Shown here one piece after another: positions 56,817 through 64,000 of a stretch of 64,000 nt of DNA (the first letter of the stretch is position 1; each line of letters opens with the position of its first letter). A program made the translations under genes and the position numbers. This DNA is from Methylobacterium gnaphalii. GTDB lineage: Bacteria > Pseudomonadota > Alphaproteobacteria > Rhizobiales > Beijerinckiaceae. The notes beneath the pieces were generated by a model that made no database searches, had not been told where the DNA came from, and was given only the letters and a program-made list of their open reading frames with translations. The stretch is taken from contig NZ_BJZV01000002.1 in NCBI RefSeq assembly GCF_007992215.1, forward strand, positions 334,727 through 398,726, in the 5' to 3' direction.

Positions 56817-57875
56817 ATGACCCACCCGCTCCGCTTCGGCATCTGGGCTGCGGTCCATGGTTCGCGTGCCGCCCACCACGATCCCGACGAACCCGATGAC
56901 GCGACTTGGTCGCGCAACCGTGCCCTCGTCCTGGAGGCTGAGGCGCTCGGCTACGACGCCGTGCTCGTCGCCCAGCACACGATAAACCCCTACGACGAGG
57001 GGCGCGACCAGTTGGAGGCCTGGACAGCCTCGGCCGCACTCGCCGCGTTGACCCGGCGCATCGAGATCATCACCGCGATCAAGCCGGGGCTGTACCATCC
57101 GGTCGTACTCGCCAAGATGGCGCTGCAGATCGAGCATGTCAGCGAGGGCCGCTTCGGCATCAACCTCGTCAACGCCTGGAACCGTGCGGAATTTGAGCGG
57201 GCAGGCTTGCCCTTCCCGGCCCATGACGAGCGCTACGCCTATGGCCGCGAATGGATCGGGCTGGTCGACCGCCTGATCCGAGGCGAGCGCGTCACCTTCG
57301 AGGGTCGGCATTTCCGGATCAAAGATTATCAGCTCAAACCCGCCGGTACGTTCCGGGCCCGCCCCACGATCTATGTCGGTGGGGAATCAGAGCCGGCGCG
57401 CGACCTCGTCGCCGATCACGGCGACGTCTGGTTCATCAATGGTCAGCCGCATGACGACGTCGCTGCGCTTATTGCCGACGTTTCACGCCGTCCGGCTGCG
57501 AAAGGCCGACTGCGTTACGGGCTCTCGGCCTTTGTCATCGCACGCGAGACGGATGCGGAAGCCCAGGAGGAACACGCGCGCTTGCTCGACCTGAGCCGCC
57601 GCGATGACGCCCTGCGAGCCGAGACCAGGGCGAGGACCGATGCGGCAAGCGTGATGTTCGCCAAGACCGACGCGGCATCATCGCGCCATGTCGGCACCAA
57701 TGGCGGCACGGCCGCCGGGCTAGTTGGCAGCTACGACACGATCGCAGATCGCATCCAGGCCTTCCATGCCGCCGGCGTCGAGCTGTTCATGCTGCAGTTC
57801 CAGCCCTTTGAGCGCGAGATGCGGCTCTTCGCGCGCGAGGTCATGCCGCGCGTCGGGCGGCCTGGGGCAGCTTAG
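56817..57875 (+). CDS. LLM-class flavin monooxygenase (SsuD/SfnG-like)
   Basis: 352 residues of the bacterial luciferase-like TIM barrel (LEAEALGYDAVLVAQHTINP, HVSEGRFGINLVNAWNRAEF, GRHFRIKDYQLKP, PTIYVGGESEPARDLVADHG). The wording is closest to SfnG/SsuD type enzymes, which use FMNH2 to cleave dimethylsulfone or alkanesulfonates. Starts 4 nt after ssuA and ends 4 nt into the convergent ilvN stop. Confidence 0.88.
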   Translation: MTHPLRFGIWAAVHGSRAAHHDPDEPDDATWSRNRALVLEAEALGYDAVLVAQHTINPYDEGRDQLEAWTASAALAALTRRIEIITAIKPGLYHPVVLAKMALQIEHVSEGRFGINLVNAWNRAEFERAGLPFPAHDERYAYGREWIGLVDRLIRGERVTFEGRHFRIKDYQLKPAGTFRARPTIYVGGESEPARDLVADHGDVWFINGQPHDDVAALIADVSRRPAAKGRLRYGLSAFVIARETDAEAQEEHARLLDLSRRDDALRAETRARTDAASVMFAKTDAASSRHVGTNGGTAAGLVGSYDTIADRIQAFHAAGVELFMLQFQPFEREMRLFAREVMPRVGRPGAA

Positions 57876-58414
57876 AGAGCCTCTGCGCCCCGCTCCATGG
57901 CGGCGATGCCGGTGCGCGAGATTTCGACGAGGCCGATCACCGTCATCAAACGGATGAAGCGATCGATTTCCTCGGTAGCGCCGGTGAGCTCGAACACGAA
58001 AGAGTTCAGCGTCGCGTCGAGTGTCTTGGCGCCGAAGGCCGCGGCGAGGCGTAGCGCCTCGCTGCGGTGATCGCCCTTGCCGACGACCTTCACGAGGCAG
58101 AGCTCGCGCTCGAGCGCCTTGCCCTGGAGCGTCAGGTCGACGACGCGGTGGACCGGAACGAGCCGGTTCAGCTGCGCCTTGATCTGCTCGATCACCGCGT
58201 CCGTGCCCGTTGTCACGATCGTGAAGCGCGAGATGTGACGCGCCTCCTCGGTCTCAGACACCGTCAGGCTCTCAATGTTGTAGCCGCGGCCGGAGAACAT
58301 ACCGGAAATCCGCGCCAGAACGCCCGGCTCGTTATCGGCGATCACCGCCAGCGTGTGCCGGTTGATTGACTCGAACTTCACCGGCTCGGGATAGTGGGTG
58401 TTCATCGCGTTCAT
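57872..58414 (-). CDS. ilvN: Acetolactate synthase small (regulatory) subunit
   Basis: 180 residues. An N-terminal ACT domain (HTLAVIADNEPGVLARISGM) binds valine for feedback inhibition; the second half is the ACT-like partner. Works with IlvB. MNAMNTHY is the longest start; MNTHYPE is three codons later. It follows ilvB by 137 nt containing a hairpin. Confidence 0.96.
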   Translation of the reverse strand: MNAMNTHYPEPVKFESINRHTLAVIADNEPGVLARISGMFSGRGYNIESLTVSETEEARHISRFTIVTTGTDAVIEQIKAQLNRLVPVHRVVDLTLQGKALERELCLVKVVGKGDHRSEALRLAAAFGAKTLDATLNSFVFELTGATEEIDRFIRLMTVIGLVEISRTGIAAMERGAEAL

Positions 58415-58472
58415 GGCCGGTCTCCAGGGCCTCGTCGTACTGACGAGTCGTCATCATCGACGTCATTCGTGC

Positions 58473-58498
58473 GCATTCGGCGCCGAAATGCCGAATGC
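58473..58498 (-). repeat. Hairpin between ilvB and ilvN
   Basis: GCATTCGGC (58473-58481) and GCCGAATGC (58490-58498) pair perfectly over 9 bp around 8 nt. It lies in the ilvB-ilvN spacer and may protect mRNA or partially end transcription. Confidence 0.55.
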
Positions 58499-58551
58499 TT
58501 AGCTTCACTCCAGTGGTGATGGCCCCCGGTTGCAGCGCCGGAGGCAGCCGA

Positions 58552-60327
58552 TCACACCAGCATCTTGCCTTCCGCCGAGATCACGTCGCCCAATTCGACG
58601 CCGGTCTCGCCGAGATAGTCCGAGAGCAGCATCTCGTTATGCGCCTTGCCCGAGGGGATCATCGGGAAGCAGTTCTCAGTCTTGTCGACGATGCAGTCGA
58701 AAATCACCGGACCGTCATGGTCCAGCATCTCCTGGATCGCCGCGTCGAGTTCGCCCGGCTTCTCGCAGCGGATGCCCTTGGCGCCGTAGGCCTCGGCCAG
58801 CTTCACGAAGTCCGGCAGGCTTTCGGAATAGCTCTGCGAGTAGCGCGAGCCGTGCAAAAGCTCCTGCCACTGGCGGACCATGCCCATATACTCGTTATTC
58901 AGGATGAAGATCTTGACCGGCAGTCGATACTGAACTGCCGTCGACATCTCTTGGATGTTCATCAGGATCGAGGCTTCGCCGGCGATGTCGATGACGAGCC
59001 CATCCGGGTTGGCAAGCTGGGCACCGATCGCCGCGGGCAGGCCGTAGCCCATGGTGCCGAGGCCGCCAGAGGTCATCCAGCGGTTCGGCTCCTCGAACTT
59101 GAAGTACTGCGCCGCCCACATCTGGTGCTGGCCGACCTCCGTGGTGACGAAAGTCTTGCGATCTTTGCAGGCCTCGTAGAGCCGCTGCACAGCGTATTGC
59201 GGCTTGATGATCGTGCCCGACGGCCAATAGGCGAGGCAGTCGCGCGCCCGCCAAGTTGCGATCTTGGCGAACCAAGGCTCGAGGTCGCCCGCGGAGGGCT
59301 TCGCCGGCTGGGCGCGCCACAGCGCGAGCATATCCTCAAGCACCGAGGCGCAGTCGCCGACGATGCCAACATCGACCTTCACGACCTTGTTGATCGAGGA
59401 AGCATCGACGTCGATATGAATCTTCTTCGAATAGGGCGCGAAAGCGTCGAGCCGGCCGGTGATGCGATCGTCGAAGCGCGCCCCGACGCAGATCATCACG
59501 TCGCAATCGTGCATCGCCAGATTGGCCTCGTAGGTTCCGTGCATGCCGAGCATGCCCAGGAACTTGTCGTCGGACGCCGGGAAGGCACCGAGGCCCATCA
59601 GGGTCGAAGTCACCGGGAAGCCGGTCTCCTCGACGAGCTGGCGCAGCAGCTTCGTCGCTTCCGGACCCGAATTGATGACGCCACCGCCGGTGTAGAAGAT
59701 CGGACGGCGCGCCGTCGCCATCAACTCGACGGCTGCGCGGATCCGGTCCTGGTCGCCCTTGACGGCCGGGTGATAGGTCTTGTGGCCGTTCTCGGCCGGA
59801 CGCTTGTAGATGCCGGTGGCGAACTGGATGTCCTTCGGCAGGTCGATGACGACCGGGCCGGGCCGCCCATGCGAGGCGATGTAGAAGGCCTCGTGAAGGA
59901 TGCGCGGCAGATCCTCGATCGAGCGAACGAGGTAGTTATGCTTCGTGCAGTGGCGGGTGATGCCGACCGTATCGCATTCTTGGAAAGCGTCCGAGCCGAT
60001 CAGGTGCGTCGGAACCTGGCCGGTGACGGCGACGAGCGGGATCGAATCCATCATCGCGTCGGTCAGACCGGTGACGATGTTCGTCGCGCCGGGTCCGGAG
60101 GTAACGAGGACGACGCCAACCTTGCCGGAAGAGCGGGCATAGCCCTCAGCGGCATGGACCGCGCCCTGCTCGTGGCGGACGAGGACATGCTTGACGCTCT
60201 CTTCATTGAAGAGCGCGTCGTAGATCGGGAGTACCGCGCCGCCGGGATATCCGAACAGGGTGTCGACTCCCTGATCCTGAAACGCCCGGATGACCATCTG
60301 GGCTCCGGTCATGACCTCGCCGCTCAT
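58552..60327 (-). CDS. ilvB: Acetolactate synthase large (catalytic) subunit
   Basis: 591 residues from ATG 60327, chosen because GGAGG lies 5 nt upstream; the longer frame to 60378 would begin inside the attenuator. TPP/FAD enzyme: [16 protein letters not shown], catalytic glutamate in [13 protein letters not shown], and the thiamine-site [11 protein letters not shown] (alphaproteobacterial variant of GDGxxxM). First committed step of valine, leucine and isoleucine synthesis. Transcription is probably controlled by the upstream attenuator. Confidence 0.97.
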   Translation of the reverse strand: MSGEVMTGAQMVIRAFQDQGVDTLFGYPGGAVLPIYDALFNEESVKHVLVRHEQGAVHAAEGYARSSGKVGVVLVTSGPGATNIVTGLTDAMMDSIPLVAVTGQVPTHLIGSDAFQECDTVGITRHCTKHNYLVRSIEDLPRILHEAFYIASHGRPGPVVIDLPKDIQFATGIYKRPAENGHKTYHPAVKGDQDRIRAAVELMATARRPIFYTGGGVINSGPEATKLLRQLVEETGFPVTSTLMGLGAFPASDDKFLGMLGMHGTYEANLAMHDCDVMICVGARFDDRITGRLDAFAPYSKKIHIDVDASSINKVVKVDVGIVGDCASVLEDMLALWRAQPAKPSAGDLEPWFAKIATWRARDCLAYWPSGTIIKPQYAVQRLYEACKDRKTFVTTEVGQHQMWAAQYFKFEEPNRWMTSGGLGTMGYGLPAAIGAQLANPDGLVIDIAGEASILMNIQEMSTAVQYRLPVKIFILNNEYMGMVRQWQELLHGSRYSQSYSESLPDFVKLAEAYGAKGIRCEKPGELDAAIQEMLDHDGPVIFDCIVDKTENCFPMIPSGKAHNEMLLSDYLGETGVELGDVISAEGKMLV

Positions 60328-60376
60328 CGTGTCCTCCATCATCCCTGTTCGTGCGACGACCCCGGATTTCGGCAAC

Positions 60377-60441
60377 AAAAAAGGGCCCCGAGGGACCCTG
60401 CATGCGCCACCGACCGGGTCCGCGGGCTCCTTTAAGCCCGC
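60377..60441 (-). promoter_or_regulatory. ilvBN transcription attenuator
   Basis: Read on the minus strand: hairpin GCGGGCT...AGCCCGC (60441-60422) covering the leader stop; then GGACCC (60421-60416), able to pair with GGGTCC in the next arm (antiterminator); then the terminator AGGGTCCC/GGGGCCCT (60399-60382) with TTTTTT (60382-60377). Mutually exclusive folds plus a V-L-I-V leader peptide are the layout of amino-acid attenuation. Confidence 0.8.
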
Positions 60442-60482
60442 CCCGTCCGTGGCGCTTCCGCTACGATGAGAACCGCACGCAT
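60432..60482 (-). CDS. ilvBN leader peptide
   Basis: ATG 60482 to TAA 60434-60432 encodes the 16-residue [16 protein letters not shown]. Residues 4-7 are Val-Leu-Ile-Val, the end products of the pathway. Ribosome stalling there when branched-chain aminoacyl-tRNA is short would let the antiterminator form. It is too short for ordinary gene finders. Confidence 0.8.
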   Translation of the reverse strand: MRAVLIVAEAPRTGRA

Positions 60483-60686
60483 GTCGAAAAAACTCGAACC
60501 GTCCGTGAAATCAGCGGCTCCTGTAGTCCAAGCCCCGCAGCCCGTCAACGGCATAAGGACCATCTCCCGTACCTGAACTCCGGCTGGCGGTCCTGTTACC
60601 CTCAGATCGGCATGCCGCACATCACGATTGCACCCTCGCTTCCCCGGCCCTATCTCGACCGGACGCCTCGGCCATAAGGAGCATCG

Positions 60687-61190
60687 GTGGCGCTGTCCCA
60701 GACCACGACGTATCTCATCCTCGACGTGGCCGGTACCTCCTGTGCTTTGCCCAGGGACGCGGTCCGCGAGGTGCTGCCGCTGCCGCATCTGCACGCACCG
60801 CCCGCCGCAGGCGGACCCATCGCGGGCTTCCTGAACCTCGGCGGTGTCCCGCTCCCGGTGCTGGACCTGGCGCGGCTGCTCGGCCAGCGCGCCGCCGCCG
60901 TCGAGCCCGATCCCTACCGGCACATCCTGCTCGCGGCCGACGGCAGCCTCGCCCTCTTGGTCGATAGGGTCGTCGACGCGGTCCAAGTGAGCCTGGATGC
61001 TGTGCGCTCGGTCTCCGACACACGGACGCTCAATGGCTGCGTCGAGGCCGAGATCGCGCTCGACAAGCGGTTCGTGCACGTGCTGTCGATGCAGCGCATC
61101 CTCACGACCGAGGAGCGCGAGCGCGTCGCTACCCTCTCCCGGCGCGCGGCCGAGCGGCTCGCTTCCTTCGACGCAGCCGTGATGGATTGA
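60687..61190 (+). CDS. CheW-like chemosensory coupling protein
   Basis: 167 residues, a single CheW domain (TYLILDVAGTSCALPRDAVREVL; GFLNLGGVPLPVLDLARLLG). Couples a receptor to a CheA-type kinase. First gene of a cheW-cheR-cheW-mcp cluster; in the Wsp layout it corresponds to WspB. Divergent from the ilv leader. Confidence 0.88.
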   Translation: MALSQTTTYLILDVAGTSCALPRDAVREVLPLPHLHAPPAAGGPIAGFLNLGGVPLPVLDLARLLGQRAAAVEPDPYRHILLAADGSLALLVDRVVDAVQVSLDAVRSVSDTRTLNGCVEAEIALDKRFVHVLSMQRILTTEERERVATLSRRAAERLASFDAAVMD

Positions 61191-61201
61191 GGCCGCCGGC
61201 C

Positions 61202-62677
61202 ATGTCTTCTGACGATGGTCGCAGGCGCACCTCATGGGTGACGGGCGATCCCGCATTTCCGACCCTCAAGGCGCGCGTGATCGCCCGTACTGGGCATCAT
61301 TACTATGCCGACAAGGATGATCTGCTCTTTGACCGGCTCGTGAAGCGCTTCAAAGCGCTGAACGTCGCCGATGCGACAGCCTATCTCGGCCATCTCGACG
61401 GTCCCGGCGGCGCTGACGAATGGGCGGCGCTGGAGGCCGAGATCACCATCGGCGAGACCTTCTTCTTCCGTTACGCGGAGCAGTTCGCGGCGCTGACGGA
61501 CAGAATCCTGCCCGACCTGATCGCATCGCGTGCCGGTGAGCGCACACTGCGCATCTGGAGCGCCGGCTGTTCGACGGGGGCGGAGCCCTATTCAGTCGCG
61601 ATCCTGGTTCACGAGTTGCTCGGCGCAGAGCTTGCCAGGTGGGACATCGCCATCGTTGGAACGGATATCAGTGCGGCTGCCCTCGCCACTGCGCGGGCCG
61701 GGGAATACGGACGCTGGGCGCTGCGCACCATGCCGCCCGATGATCGCGTGCGCTGGTTCCAGCCGACCGAGCCGAAGGTGGGTGCGACGCGCGAAGGTGG
61801 CTACCGGCTTCGCGCCCGATTTCGTGAGATGGTGCGCTTCGAGCGCAGCAACCTGATGGGGCTCGTCGACGGCAGCCTGCCGCCGACCTTTGCCGGGTTC
61901 GACCTGATCCTGTGCCGCAACGTCCTGATATATTTCAGCAGCGAGAACGTGCTAGGTATAATGCGCGGCTTCGCGGACCGGCTGCGACCGGGTGGCTGGC
62001 TACTGATCGGCCATGCCGAGCCGAACCCCGCCTTTGACGCTTGGCTGACCGCCGTAGCCCTCCCAGGCACAGCCGCCTATCGCCGCAAGGATGAACCGGC
62101 GCTCCCCGGCGACCCGAGCCGCAGGCCGGCCTGGAACGATATCCTGCCGATTGAAGTGGAGACGGGGCCGGCACTTGCCGAGGCGGAGATGGTAGCTCCC
62201 CTGACGGCGGTGGCCGCTCCGATCGTAGTGCCTCGCCCTGTTCCGAGTGCTCCGGAGAAGGCGCCGGCACCGGCCGACCTGCTGCCGCGCATCCGCGCGC
62301 TGGCCGATGCAGGTGAGACCGGCGAGGCTTGGCGTCTGCTCGGCGAGGCCTTGGAGGCTGATCCAACGGCGGCGGCCCTGCGCTACTACGAAGGGCTGCT
62401 CGCCCGCGACCTCGGGCGCGAGGCCGAGGCCGAGCGGGCGTTTCGCGGCGCGCTGTTCCTCAACCGCGATTTTGCGATGGCGCATTGCCATCTCGGGCTT
62501 CTTCTGTCGCAGCAGGGGCGTCGCGCATCCGCGGTCCGCGCCCTCGACAACGCCCTGCGCCTCGCGCAAGGACTGCCCCCGGATGCAACGCTTCCCGAAG
62601 GAGACGGCGTGACGGCGGGCGAGCTCACGGCGATGGCGCGCCTCGCGCTTGGCAAGCTCGGGCGCGAGACGCGATGA
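61202..62677 (+). CDS. CheR methyltransferase with TPR domain (WspC-like)
   Basis: 491 residues from ATG 61202 (MSSDDGRRRTSW). CheR domain: ITIGETFFFRYAEQF, SAM site WSAGCSTGAEPYSVAI, LCRNVLIYFS. A Pro/Ala linker (~310-360) leads to TPR repeats (EALEADPTAAALRYYEGLLA, RDFAMAHCHLGLLL). Methylates receptor glutamates to set adaptation. TPR-bearing CheR is typical of Wsp-type systems. Its stop overlaps the next ATG (ATGA). Confidence 0.92.
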   Translation: MSSDDGRRRTSWVTGDPAFPTLKARVIARTGHHYYADKDDLLFDRLVKRFKALNVADATAYLGHLDGPGGADEWAALEAEITIGETFFFRYAEQFAALTDRILPDLIASRAGERTLRIWSAGCSTGAEPYSVAILVHELLGAELARWDIAIVGTDISAAALATARAGEYGRWALRTMPPDDRVRWFQPTEPKVGATREGGYRLRARFREMVRFERSNLMGLVDGSLPPTFAGFDLILCRNVLIYFSSENVLGIMRGFADRLRPGGWLLIGHAEPNPAFDAWLTAVALPGTAAYRRKDEPALPGDPSRRPAWNDILPIEVETGPALAEAEMVAPLTAVAAPIVVPRPVPSAPEKAPAPADLLPRIRALADAGETGEAWRLLGEALEADPTAAALRYYEGLLARDLGREAEAERAFRGALFLNRDFAMAHCHLGLLLSQQGRRASAVRALDNALRLAQGLPPDATLPEGDGVTAGELTAMARLALGKLGRETR

Positions 62678-63216
62678 ACGAGGCCGAGCGGTACCGCGCC
62701 TTACTTGACGAGCGCTCCGCGGCGCTGGCCGCGCGTGGTCAAGCCGCAGAGAGCGCTGTTGAGAGCCGTGACTTCCTTGTTTGCGCCATCGGCACCGAGC
62801 GCTTCGGGATTGCTCTGTCAGCGGTCGCGATGGTGCTGCCTGAGCGCCCGTGCACCCGGCTTCCCGGCGCGCCGGCGGCCCTTCGGGGCATTATCGCCCA
62901 CGCGGGGATCATTGTCAGTGTTATTGACCTCGCGGGCGCCCTAGGGCTCGGCCGAGACGACGGGGCGCGCGATCCGGGACATTTTCTGCGCATTCGCACC
63001 GAGGGGCCGCCGCTTGCGCTCGCGGTCGATCGCGTTGTCGGCCTCGTTACCATCGCCGACAGCGACGTCACCGCATCGCCGACCGCCGGCATACGTGACG
63101 GAGTGGGCGCGGAGGCGGTTTCGGGCTATGCACCGGCAGCGCCGGAGCGTGACGGCACCGGGGACAGCTTCGCCATCATCGACCTCCCGCGCCTGTTGCG
63201 CTCGTTCCTTCCTTGA
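62674..63216 (+). CDS. Second CheW-like coupling protein (WspD-like)
   Basis: 180 residues from ATG 62674 in an ATGA overlap. A CheW domain (FLVCAIGTERFGIALSAVAM; IVSVIDLAGALGLG) with an N-terminal helical extension. Having two CheW proteins around a CheR-TPR matches WspB-WspC-WspD. Confidence 0.88.
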   Translation: MNEAERYRALLDERSAALAARGQAAESAVESRDFLVCAIGTERFGIALSAVAMVLPERPCTRLPGAPAALRGIIAHAGIIVSVIDLAGALGLGRDDGARDPGHFLRIRTEGPPLALAVDRVVGLVTIADSDVTASPTAGIRDGVGAEAVSGYAPAAPERDGTGDSFAIIDLPRLLRSFLP

Positions 63217-63250
63217 AGCGCTCGCGCGCGACGCCCGGAGCCCACGTCCC

Positions 63251-64000
63251 GTGTCGATTTCGATCGCAAACCGCATCCTTCTCGGCTTCGCCGCGGTCAC
63301 GGTGGTGCTTATTGCCCTCGGCCTCTACGCCACGGGCCAGATCGGGACCGTGCGCGAGACGATCGATCGGATTGTGACGCGCGATCTGATGGTCATGCGC
63401 CAGCTCGACAATCTTGGTAACAAGGTGCGTGACCTTGGCGTTCAGCGGCGCAGCGCCGTCATCTCGGTGCTGATGCGCGAACATGGACGCGCTGTTCCCG
63501 ACGAAGACAGCTATCTGGGTTGGCGCCGAATGGCCGAGACGGCCGATGGCCTCTTCGCGGACCTTCTGCGCGAAAGTGCCGAATTCCGCCAGGGTTCAGT
63601 TTCTCCTGATCGCATGGCGGCATGGGACCGGCTCAACGCCACGCTCAAGCAGACCCTACAGACCTACAATGCCTATCGCGACGCCAGCGAAGCCCAACTC
63701 AAGGCCGTCGTTGCGAAAGACTTCGAGAAGGTCGAAACGAGCGACAACGAGGTCGGCCGCCTCTACGAGGCCACCATCGCCGGAATCGAGCGGACGCGCT
63801 CCGCCTTGGACGGCAGTGTTGCTGCCGGTCAACGCGGCGTTGCCGAGGTTTACGAGTTCAGCCGGTCCTCCATCCTACTGACGCTCGCCCTAGCCGTCCT
63901 ATTAAGTTTCTTCGTGACCTGGGCGATCAGCCGATCGGTGGTGCGACCGGTCAACGAGGTAGCGGCCTTCGTGGAGCGTGTCGGAACCGGCGACCTGACT
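63251..64000 (+). CDS. Methyl-accepting chemotaxis protein, partial (runs off window)
   Basis: Starts at GTG 63251 (SISIANRILLGFAAVTVVL), 34 nt after cheW. The first 250 codons show a first membrane helix, a four-helix-type periplasmic sensor (DRIVTRDLMVMRQLDNLGN), a second helix (~205-225) and the start of HAMP (RSVVRPVNEVAAFVERVG). The signalling domain lies beyond the window. It is the WspA-position receptor, though placed after and not before the coupling genes. Confidence 0.88.
   Translation, partial: MSISIANRILLGFAAVTVVLIALGLYATGQIGTVRETIDRIVTRDLMVMRQLDNLGNKVRDLGVQRRSAVISVLMREHGRAVPDEDSYLGWRRMAETADGLFADLLRESAEFRQGSVSPDRMAAWDRLNATLKQTLQTYNAYRDASEAQLKAVVAKDFEKVETSDNEVGRLYEATIAGIERTRSALDGSVAAGQRGVAEVYEFSRSSILLTLALAVLLSFFVTWAISRSVVRPVNEVAAFVERVGTGDLT

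Noticed and set aside
58495..60435. 646-codon plus-strand ORF opposite ilvB
   Set aside because: Shadow of ilvB on the other strand; ilvB has full catalytic motifs.

Overview
The window reads as high-GC alphaproteobacterial DNA, most likely Methylobacterium/Methylorubrum or a close relative. The rpsA-sppA-ihfB-lapA-trpF-trpB gene order and the protein wording (IlvB, DapF, SsuA/SfnG-like and CusAB homologues) point that way. This is inference from recognised families; no database was searched. The sequence splits near 28.1 kb, at a tRNA gene with a CAU anticodon, into an accessory part (1-28 kb) and a core chromosomal part (28-64 kb).

Accessory part. 1-1.1 kb: a partial BtuF-like binding protein and a PAP2 phosphatase. 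1.3-2.2 kb: a Uma2-type nuclease-fold protein. 2.4-8.5 kb: a copper/silver efflux operon on the minus strand (small Met/Cys-rich protein, FixH-like protein, CusB, CusA, DUF411 protein). 8.5-9.1 kb: a scar where the 3' ends of an MFS transporter and of arsH face away from each other, both without their 5' ends. 9.3-13.9 kb: a tightly coupled three-gene operon (unknown protein, Rad50/SMC-like ABC ATPase with a CxxC...CxxC insert, and a large protein ending in a PD-(D/E)xK-like nuclease motif). It is the best candidate for an undescribed conflict or defence system here. 14-25.7 kb: plasmid/phage-like material, with an AEP-type replication primase, a Lon-like AAA+ ATPase without a visible protease, many small hypothetical genes, a set of palindromic CCTCCCG hairpins, and a run of small plus-strand ORFs interrupted by in-frame TAG codons whose read-through products would end exactly at the next gene's start. 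25.7-27.8 kb: a superfamily 2 helicase coupled to a small PARP-finger-like protein.

Core part. 28.5-32.3 kb: cysA-cysW-cysT-sbp sulfate uptake operon. 33-37.5 kb: DUF488 protein, GH25 lysozyme lipoprotein, Crp-family regulator and a NIT-domain chemoreceptor. 37.9-44.9 kb: trpB, a Tat-exported FAH-family protein, trpF, lapA, ihfB, sppA and rpsA with a strong terminator. 45-50.2 kb: mtaB-dapF, a GyrI-like exported protein, an endonuclease III-like glycosylase and trpS. 50.2-53.3 kb: a chemoreceptor remnant, a PPOX-family protein, ilvC and a TetR regulator beside an 18-bp perfect palindrome. 53.4-57.9 kb: an organosulfur cluster (SfnB/DszC-like flavoprotein, TauD, SsuA, SfnG-like flavin monooxygenase) without permease or ATPase genes. 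57.9-60.5 kb: ilvB-ilvN preceded by a leader peptide (Val-Leu-Ile-Val) and a terminator, i.e. a transcription attenuator. 60.7-64 kb: cheW-cheR(TPR)-cheW-mcp, resembling the front half of a Wsp-type chemosensory operon, cut by the window end.

Two sulfur-assimilation modules (sulfate and organosulfur) and two branched-chain amino-acid loci (ilvC; ilvBN) dominate the core. The accessory block carries the unusual biology.
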